From: Hypholoma sublateritium FD-334 SS-4
Lineage: Eukaryota > Basidiomycota > Agaricomycetes > Agaricales > Strophariaceae
DNA length: 25,710 bases
Assembly (NCBI GenBank): GCA_000827495.1
Contig: KN817602.1
Span: 149,444 to 175,153, forward strand
Direction: 5' to 3'
The translations under genes and the position numbers were made by a program. This document shows, in pieces, positions 19,901-25,710 of this stretch. Within the stretch, counting starts at the first letter, position 1; every line of letters starts with the position of its first letter. The notes under the pieces were generated by a model. It did not search any database. It was not told where the DNA came from and worked only from the letters and a program-made list of their open reading frames with translations.

Positions 19901-22900
19901 TCGTCCACCACCGATGGCTCGTCAACTTCATCAGCCTTGTTTGATGGTTGCCCTAATCAGGACGAAGCCGGGAACAACGTCTTCTTGATACAGCTCAAAC
20001 GTCTATATCGTGCCATCTCCAACCTTGAGACCAAGATAAAGCAGGAAGATTCTACAGACGAGGCTGATGATGGAATGAACACCAGAGTGATGCTCAAGGG
20101 TAAGGAGGTTGGGACCGAGGATTTAGAGAAGGAGAGATGGAAGAAGCAAATCACGGATCACAAGCTGTAAAAGCTCATTCATTCTATGTTAATCATAACC
20201 ACTAATTCTTTTTGCCTTTCTAGACCAGCTGAAACTATCCACAATCTGCTCGAGATTTCACTTGCGCCCTCAGTACCCGCCTCCTTGCGCATAATCCCTA
20301 CCGAGTATAACATGATTGTGCGTCTTTGGACCTATTCATTCCACAAATTACTTGAACCTCTCTGTCGCGCATCTTTCTCCTCGCCCCTCCCACTGGAACA
20401 TCTTCAAGACTTTATTTATTATGCATATACATTTTACACAGGCCTGCTGGAAGAGCCCAGCCTCAACTCCTTCAAATCTGGTTGGTTGGAAGCATTAGGT
20501 GATCTTGCATGGTACCGAATGGCTGTCGGTGCCATGGCAAACGGCGGTGTCGGCGGTCAAGGTTGCCTATTGACAAAAGCTGTCTCGGAGGCCGCAGCAT
20601 CTATGCACAGCGAGGTTCGCATATCTGGGTCGCAAGGCTCCGCCAAATCCGTGAGCGACTTCCCCGTGACGCATATCGACGACAGCCCGTCGCCAAGTAT
20701 CGGTATCGCAGCTGCCCGTCTTTTAGACATTGAACCCGAAAAGGAGAGGGAGAAATGTCGCACGTAGTTGGTACGGCGCAGGCCTGGCTGAACAGCCGGG
20801 GAAGTTGATGGCGAAGAGCTTTGAGGTGTCTATCACTTCGTGAAAAGGTGTCGTATATGCCGATTATCTTTCGTTTTGCAGATGGATTAACACATTCTTT
20901 TGCGTGTGCAGCATGTCGACACTGCATTCATTTCCCACCTCGCGCGAATCCATTCTTCTCATCTGGTCTCACGGTCNGTGCCTGATGCGAAAGTCCCTGA
21001 CCTCTTCGTGCTTCTGTACGGAATGCTTTCACCAACAACCAGCTGGGCAACTTCCGACCCACACTCGCGCGCTTCGTTGAACGTCTGGAAATCGAGGGCG
21101 CTGAGGAGCACGAGCGGATCATGATGGCGGTCATCAACCTGTCTTCTGTACTCAAGTACGGACGTCCCAANGGTGTTCTGCNGAAGATTGGATGCGACGG
21201 CACGCGCGAAGCCAGCGGACCGCAAGCCGCGGCTGCCATGCGCGTGATGGCCAAAAAAGCTGCCGTTCCTGGCTCAACTCCGCTCAATGGCGTCAATGAA
21301 GAGCGCATGGATATCGACGACGAGAACAGACCCGATAGGTCGCTGACGTCAGGTCTGGCCAAATCTCACAGCAGCGATGAGCTTCCCGACCAACTGCCCG
21401 CGTTCAAGTTTGCACTCCAGTTTACATTCGCAATGCTCTCGCACGTTCTGTGCCGCCCCACGTGCAAGGCGTCCGCGTCCGCGCGCTCAACACTCAACCC
21501 CTACCTCACGATCATGCTCACTTTCCCGACGACGATTTTCAAGCACCACCCAACGCCCGACGTCCTGGACTGAGTGTAGTGTGCCCTGGGATGAGCTTGC
21601 CACGTTCTTTGCCACAACCCCATGCAAGATCATGATCAACCACGGCCTGATGAGCCTGCCTGGGCGGTTGCACAGCCAGCATAACACGGAGTGCTGGGTG
21701 ATGCTCACGAGTGGGTGCCCGCCGCCGCTCGCGGAGGACTGGTGCCTACACGGGATGGAGTGGGTTGGGCACAAGGTGTACGAGCGCGGTTTCTGGAAGG
21801 GCGGAGAGGAGCGGCAGGCGGAGCTCGAGGTGCTTGACACCGTAGAGGGTGGCGAGCTCATGGACGGTACGATCAAGGACGACGACGGTGATGACGGGCC
21901 GGGCAAGGCAAGCAGCAGCAGTACGGGGAGCGACCTCGTGTGCCACTCTGCGCCCTGAACCTTGCAGGGTTTCAATTGGACGGACAACATGTGTGCATGG
22001 CGTGTCGAGGGCAAGCTGAGCAAGGACCGTGTCNAGTGCGAGGAGATCCGATGCATGGACAGGCAGTGGGTGGACNANGCGATGGACNTCAACAAAGGCA
22101 ATGCAGACAATGTCTCAGAGGAGAACGGGGATAATTAGAACAACTCTGAGGAGCTGAAGGAGCTCAAGGTAATTGCTCTTTAATGTCATATTCTGACTGT
22201 TATACTTATAAATATATTTTCAAGGTTGACTAAGGCATCTTAAGATTGTCTCCAGATACACTACCCATATTGTCGATACCAACATCTTGCTTTCCTCCCT
22301 ATCCATTATCGCCTTGATTGTCGAGAGCNTCGCTGGACATCAGTGTCACTCGGNGGCNTTAACAATGTATGTCTGCACCAAAATGCCAACTGAATTATAT
22401 ATCCCTCATCTCTCTGCGACACCACTTTCAACATGCCTTCATTGATTCAAGAGATCCGCGCTAGTACCATCATGTCTGATTTCTTCGGTTTATGGAGCAG
22501 GGATCACGAGCACATGGATTCCTTGCCCAAGGGTGTACGCAGTTCCGTGACGAGCAGTGTGTTTTCCACCTATTTTTCAGAATCGTCGTCCTCGCTTTCT
22601 GTGCNGTCTACTCGAACCAGTTCCCCCTCCGAAAATATTCCCTCTTCTCTGCCGAATTCTCCAGCAAAGAAGCAATCCAGATCCAGCACAGGCTCGACGG
22701 AATGGCCTCGGTCACTGACCAGCGACATCACGGAAGTCACACGTTACCCACAATCTAAGCNCTCCAGCGTAATCAGCGTCGACACGATCTCTGATGCGCA
22801 AATCATTACCAGACCTTGCNGCCGGCCAATCTCTTCCTCGTCNGATTCGTCTTCGACTCATTCCGATGGAAGTTCAGATTCATCTTCTGTATCTTCNACC

Positions 22901-25163
22901 ACTCCCGCCATCGTTGAAGACATGACTATTGTCTTTGGCCATGATCCTCAGTTGAGCGACCGCCCACATTCTATCCTGGAAGTCTTCCCAGAGGAACNCG
23001 ATATGTTGGCNAAATCCGGCAAATCCCCAGACTACTCGACAGGCCTCCTTCGACGACCGAGGGCTTCGCCTTCGGACCGCCGAACTAATCGCACCTGGTC
23101 GATAGTCGAAATGCCTTCAAGTCATCCCAATGGCATCAATTCAGGTATGTCCTTGTGGTCGTTCATTACGCAAACAAGTTCTGATTTTGTTTGCAGGCAG
23201 AAATGCATGAGAATCATGGCAAATGACCGATTCCATGGACAAGAGCGCCAGTGAAATCATGGCAGGTCCGATCAGGTCCCAAGTATTCAAAGTCGCGATG
23301 GTATCATGATCTATTGTTAACCTTTCTTCTTCTTTCGCCCATTTTTCTCTACTCTTTTTGCTCTATCTTATAATCTGACGACAGCATGCTGATACTGCAT
23401 TTGTCAGCCGTTCACAAACGACTTTCCACGAGCAGACATCCATGAACTCCTCTCGCCTGACATTCTCCACCAGATCATCAAAGGAGCATTTAAGGACCAT
23501 CTTGTCACTTGGGTAGAAGCCTACTTGGTTAAGACACATGGTCGACAGAAAGCTGATGAGATTTTGTCTGATATTGACCNGCGGTATGAATTTCAAATAT
23601 TATATATCTCTATACATGACTCAATGTGACGTAAAATTATNAGCATTGCTGCAGTTCCTCCATTTCCTGGGTTGCGCCGGTTTCCTCAAGGCCGAGGTTT
23701 CAAGCAATGGACTGGTGATGATTCAAAGGCTTTGATGAAGGTATGCTGCCTATGCGCATGTTATGGTTACNCCAATGTATTTTTATTGAGTTCCCCCTAT
23801 AGGTTTTTCTTCCTGCAATTGCTGGGCATGTCCCATCGCAAATTGTCAAGGCACTCCATGCTTTCCTAGAATTCTGTTACATTGCAAGGAAGAACGTCCA
23901 TGACGAAACCACTCTTTCGAACCTAAAAAATGCATTAGATTGTTTCCATCACTTTCGTACTATATTTCAGGAATCCGGGGTGCGCCCTCAGGGCTTCTCA
24001 CCATTGCCANGTCAGCATGCCATGGTTCACTATCCGTCACTTATCCNTTTATTTGGTGCACCAAATGGCCTATGTTCTTCAATCACCNAGTCTAAGCACA
24101 TCAAAGCCGTCAAGGAACCGTGGCGTAGATCCAACCATTTCNATGCAATAATGCAGATGATGATTACCAATCAACGACTCGATAAAATCTGGGCCATGCA
24201 GGTGGACTTCACGAGGCGTCAAATGCTCAAGGGGTCAATAGGTANGCCCTTTCAAAGCTCACTTTATATGCACAAGATTTATTGAAGAATTATTTCTAAT
24301 TGATTCTCAGCATNGCTAGAGCAAAACCCTTCAACTTTGGCTTCGGTTGCCGGGACTAATCACAATGCAGAGGATGATGAGGATGGTGTGTCTGAAGGCT
24401 CAGCTGCCTTAGGCTCTGTCAAACTTGCTCAAAAGCCAGGTATGTTAGAATGTAATACTGTTTGCAATTGTCAGCTTATAAGTGTTCATTACTCCCAGCT
24501 CGTGGCTATCCTCNATACCTCGCACCTCTGGGACAGCACTTGGGATACCCAGACCTACACAAGCTTGTCCGCCGCTTCTTGTATGACCGTACTATACATG
24601 NNGGTGCACAAGTGGGAGGTGCTGCCATCTCGCTTGACCTCTGTCCCCAATTTGAAGGTCCAGTTTCGGTATTTCATTCTGCTATAGCAAGATATTACGC
24701 CCCGAGCGACCCATGCGGATCTGGTGGCATGCACAAAGAACGGATTCNTGCTANGCCCCGTTGGCGAGGCGGCTATCCCCGCTACGACTGTGTCTTCATT
24801 CTGAACGATCCGTCAATACCCGGCTTTNGGGGTCTTCTTGCTGCACGCGTAAGATTATTATTCTCNTTCAAACATGAAGGCGTCTACTACCCCTGTGCGC
24901 TTGTTAGCTGGTTTTCACCTGCCNGTGAACTTCCTGACGACGATACAGGCATGTGGGTTGTAGCGCCAACTTTGGATCAACNCGAAAAAGAGGTGATGTC
25001 TGTTGTTCATCTTGACTGCATTGTCCGCGGCGCACACCTCATTGGCATTGCTGGCAAAAATTACCTACCACACCATTTCCATTTTTCAGACTCTTTAGAC
25101 NCATTCTCTTCATTCTATATCAATAAATTTGCTGATCATCATGCATTTGAAATAGCATGCTAA
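16987..25163 (+). CDS. Plavaka-family transposase 2, split by a 4.7-kb intron
   Basis: The frame opens with a C2H2-like finger (CTFASC, then YGLTQHICRKH). Exons run 16987-17236, 17292-17405, 17464-17975, 18039-18240, 18291-18519, 18579-18708, 23408-23583, 23644-23740, 23803-24241, 24311-24439 and 24499-25163. Diagnostic blocks in order are DWTPFESR, PFANHADMLKRIDSS, LGDVPWCSF, DFMSGDWAWRQ, FVPAILGSDKTTVSVATGQN, YYPLYLSIGNIHN, FRKFRRQLFHSSL, GPYIADYPEQALLAC, then PFTNDFPRADIHELLSPDI, HQIIKGAFKDHLVTW, GRGFKQWTGDDSKALMK, LFGAPNGLCSSIT, SKHIKAVKEPWRRSNHF, and a complete C-terminal block with RYYAPSDPCGSGGMHKERI and FYINKFADHHAFEIA. Exons abutting the large intron join in frame with intact splice sites (donor 18709, acceptor AG 23406-23407). 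The start codon is not found. Single N bases scatter through it. Confidence 0.85.
19580..22350 (+). pseudogene. SMG6/EST1-like gene fragment, decayed, ending just inside the PIN domain
   Basis: Pieces in three frames follow the order expected of basidiomycete EST1/SMG6-like proteins: RQLFDHRKDNPVRFSV and SSGDYLSASSTSSY (about 19710-19870), IQLKRLYRAISNLETKI (about 19990), then after a typical intron (20168-20222) HNLLEISLAPSVPASLR, LEHLQDFIYYAYTFYTGLLE and SGWLEALGDLAWYRMAV. Next come DSPSPSIGIAAARLLDIEPE, a damaged stretch with frameshifts and a deletion (20765-20905), LHSFPTSRESILLIW, ARFVERLEIEG with IMMAVINLSSVLKYGRP, LSHVLCRPTCKAS, a frame change at 21571, and MSLPGR and GMEWVGHKVYERGFWK. 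The last recognisable piece, IVDTNILLSSL (about 22266-22298), is the start of the PIN nuclease domain with its first Asp; the rest is missing. Full-length relatives act in nonsense-mediated mRNA decay and telomere biology. Introns are retained, so it was copied as DNA, not from mRNA. Confidence 0.75.
22433..23226 (+). CDS. Ser-rich hypothetical protein (passenger gene)
   Basis: The open frame begins MPSLIQEIRASTIMSDFFGL. A likely intron runs from 23145 to 23200, after which a short second exon ends at TGA 23224-23226; if unspliced, the frame stops at 23254. Either way the product is about 245-273 aa. It is dominated by Ser/Thr/Pro runs (residues about 30-160), with an acidic and hydrophobic island (AIVEDMTIVFGHDPQLSDRP, then SILEVFPEE) and a basic LLRRPRASPSDRRTNRTWSI near the end. 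No signal peptide, membrane segment or known domain is visible. The frame is intact despite several N bases, in contrast to the decayed pseudogene just upstream. It lies entirely within the Plavaka-2 intron on the same strand. I do not recognise it. Confidence 0.55.
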
Positions 25164-25352
25164 TATCATTTCTATAATCTCAGTACTTATGTATACTTTC
25201 ACAACATAACTTGTACTGTAAAACTATAATTTTCCGTGTTGTCTTAACACGCAATNGCCTTAATTATCAACTACTTAATCTCGCTCGAGCTTGTGACGCG
25301 ACTCTGCTCTGTGAACAGTAAGCGGTCACAGCCTGAGGATGTCACTTAATCA
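25164..25352. other. Downstream flank of Plavaka element 2
   Basis: AT-rich 3' sequence with a small hairpin (GTGTT...AACAC near 25236-25250), then a more GC-rich stretch. The right terminus of the element is probably here or a little beyond, but no terminal repeat could be matched by eye to the left side. Confidence 0.4.
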
Positions 25353-25621
25353 GTGGCTGGTCTCTGCCATCGATCCCCATCATCCATGCGGCCACAATCN
25401 GAATCTACACCAAGCCCTCCCGTATTTCATGCAAACCTCCCTGTTCCATTGGACTCAGGATTAAAGCTTCTGTCTAGTGTTGCTGTGAGCGTGGACAGCA
25501 GCTTGCTCCATTCGGACTTAGATCACGGTAACGAGTCGGAATCCACGTCCACTGGCACGTCCACGTCTTCAAGGAGGCACTATTCAAGTTCCTCGGAATC
25601 TACAGGTTCCGCATTCGCTGG
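25353..25621 (+). CDS. Partial Ser-rich hypothetical protein, first exon
   Basis: A frame of about 90 codons starts MAGLCHRSPSSMRPQ and becomes Ser/Thr-rich (SESTSTGTSTSSRRHYSSSS). A GTAAGT donor follows the codons for SAFA at about 25621, suggesting a first exon whose gene continues beyond the window. Its nature is unknown; it could be the disordered start of another element protein. Confidence 0.35.
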
Positions 25622-25710
25622 TAAGTAGCCTGATTCAAAACTCGCTTTTAGAAGTTGGTTCACCCACTGCGGGATTAATAGCAACGACTCCGGGTTTGTG
25701 TACTACATCC

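Larger units (their letters stand above)
18709..23407 (+). other. 4.7-kb intron of Plavaka transposase 2 carrying passenger DNA
   Basis: The flanking exons end ...GLVADIV and restart PFTNDFPRADI, which are contiguous in this protein family. The donor reads GTATGT and the acceptor TTTGTCAG, with a plausible CTGAT branch site 18 bp upstream. All other introns in the gene are about 50-60 bp. A T-rich tract follows the donor (about 18741-18773), and an unassigned stretch of low coding potential runs to about 19580. Then come the SMG6-like pseudogene and the Ser-rich gene. No target-site duplication of the insert was found by eye. Confidence 0.8.

Noticed and set aside
1..25710. CRISPR array, prokaryotic operon or phage features
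   Set aside because: Introns, transposon families and codon layout are fungal; the tandem repeats lack unique spacers between short identical repeats.

Overview
The window reads as repeat-rich accessory DNA from a basidiomycete, most likely an Agaricomycete. The reasons are many 50-65 bp GT...AG introns, Plavaka and KDZ transposase sequence, and DUF6532-type proteins. These families are concentrated in that group. I recognise no ordinary single-copy housekeeping gene; nearly everything belongs to, or was caught by, transposable elements.

Layout. (1) 1-356: a 71-bp tandem repeat. (2) About 995-6076: a nested palindromic structure. Its degraded outer arms (995-~1250 and ~5790-6076) enclose a compact, apparently intact Tc1/mariner-like element with 361-bp near-identical terminal inverted repeats (1427-1787 and 5142-5502). 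That element holds two convergent genes: a five-exon DD34E transposase of 329 aa on the minus strand, and a four-exon protein of 531 aa on the plus strand with an acidic N-terminus, a Cys/His motif and a SAM-like C-terminus. (3) 6077-8260: relic DNA with a perfect 34-bp palindrome and the decayed C-terminal end of a KDZ transposase. (4) 8262-13325: Plavaka element 1, with a DUF6532 companion gene (minus strand, 8 exons, 524 aa) head-to-head with a Plavaka transposase (plus strand, 4 exons, 914 aa). The transposase C-terminus stops where a TTAAG-rich array begins. (5) 14111-25163: Plavaka element 2, again a minus-strand companion head-to-head with a plus-strand transposase. One transposase intron has grown to about 4.7 kb. 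It contains a decayed SMG6/EST1-like host gene, broken just inside its PIN domain, and a Ser-rich gene with an open frame. (6) 25353 to the end: the start of another Ser-rich gene cut by the window edge.

How the genes relate. Both Plavaka elements have the same plan: an N-terminally disordered companion with a helical DUF6532-type domain, divergent from a zinc-finger transposase across a short shared promoter. The Tc1-like element has the opposite plan: convergent genes, each starting about 100-125 bp inside identical TIRs that could serve both as promoters and as transposase-binding sites. The least expected observations are the two-gene Tc1-like element, the repeated Plavaka companion and the host-derived cargo inside a Plavaka intron.

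Caveats. Gene models come from reading splice sites and frames by eye. Family names rest on recalled motif patterns, not on searches. From about 13.4 kb onward the sequence carries many isolated N bases, so frame-level claims there are weaker.
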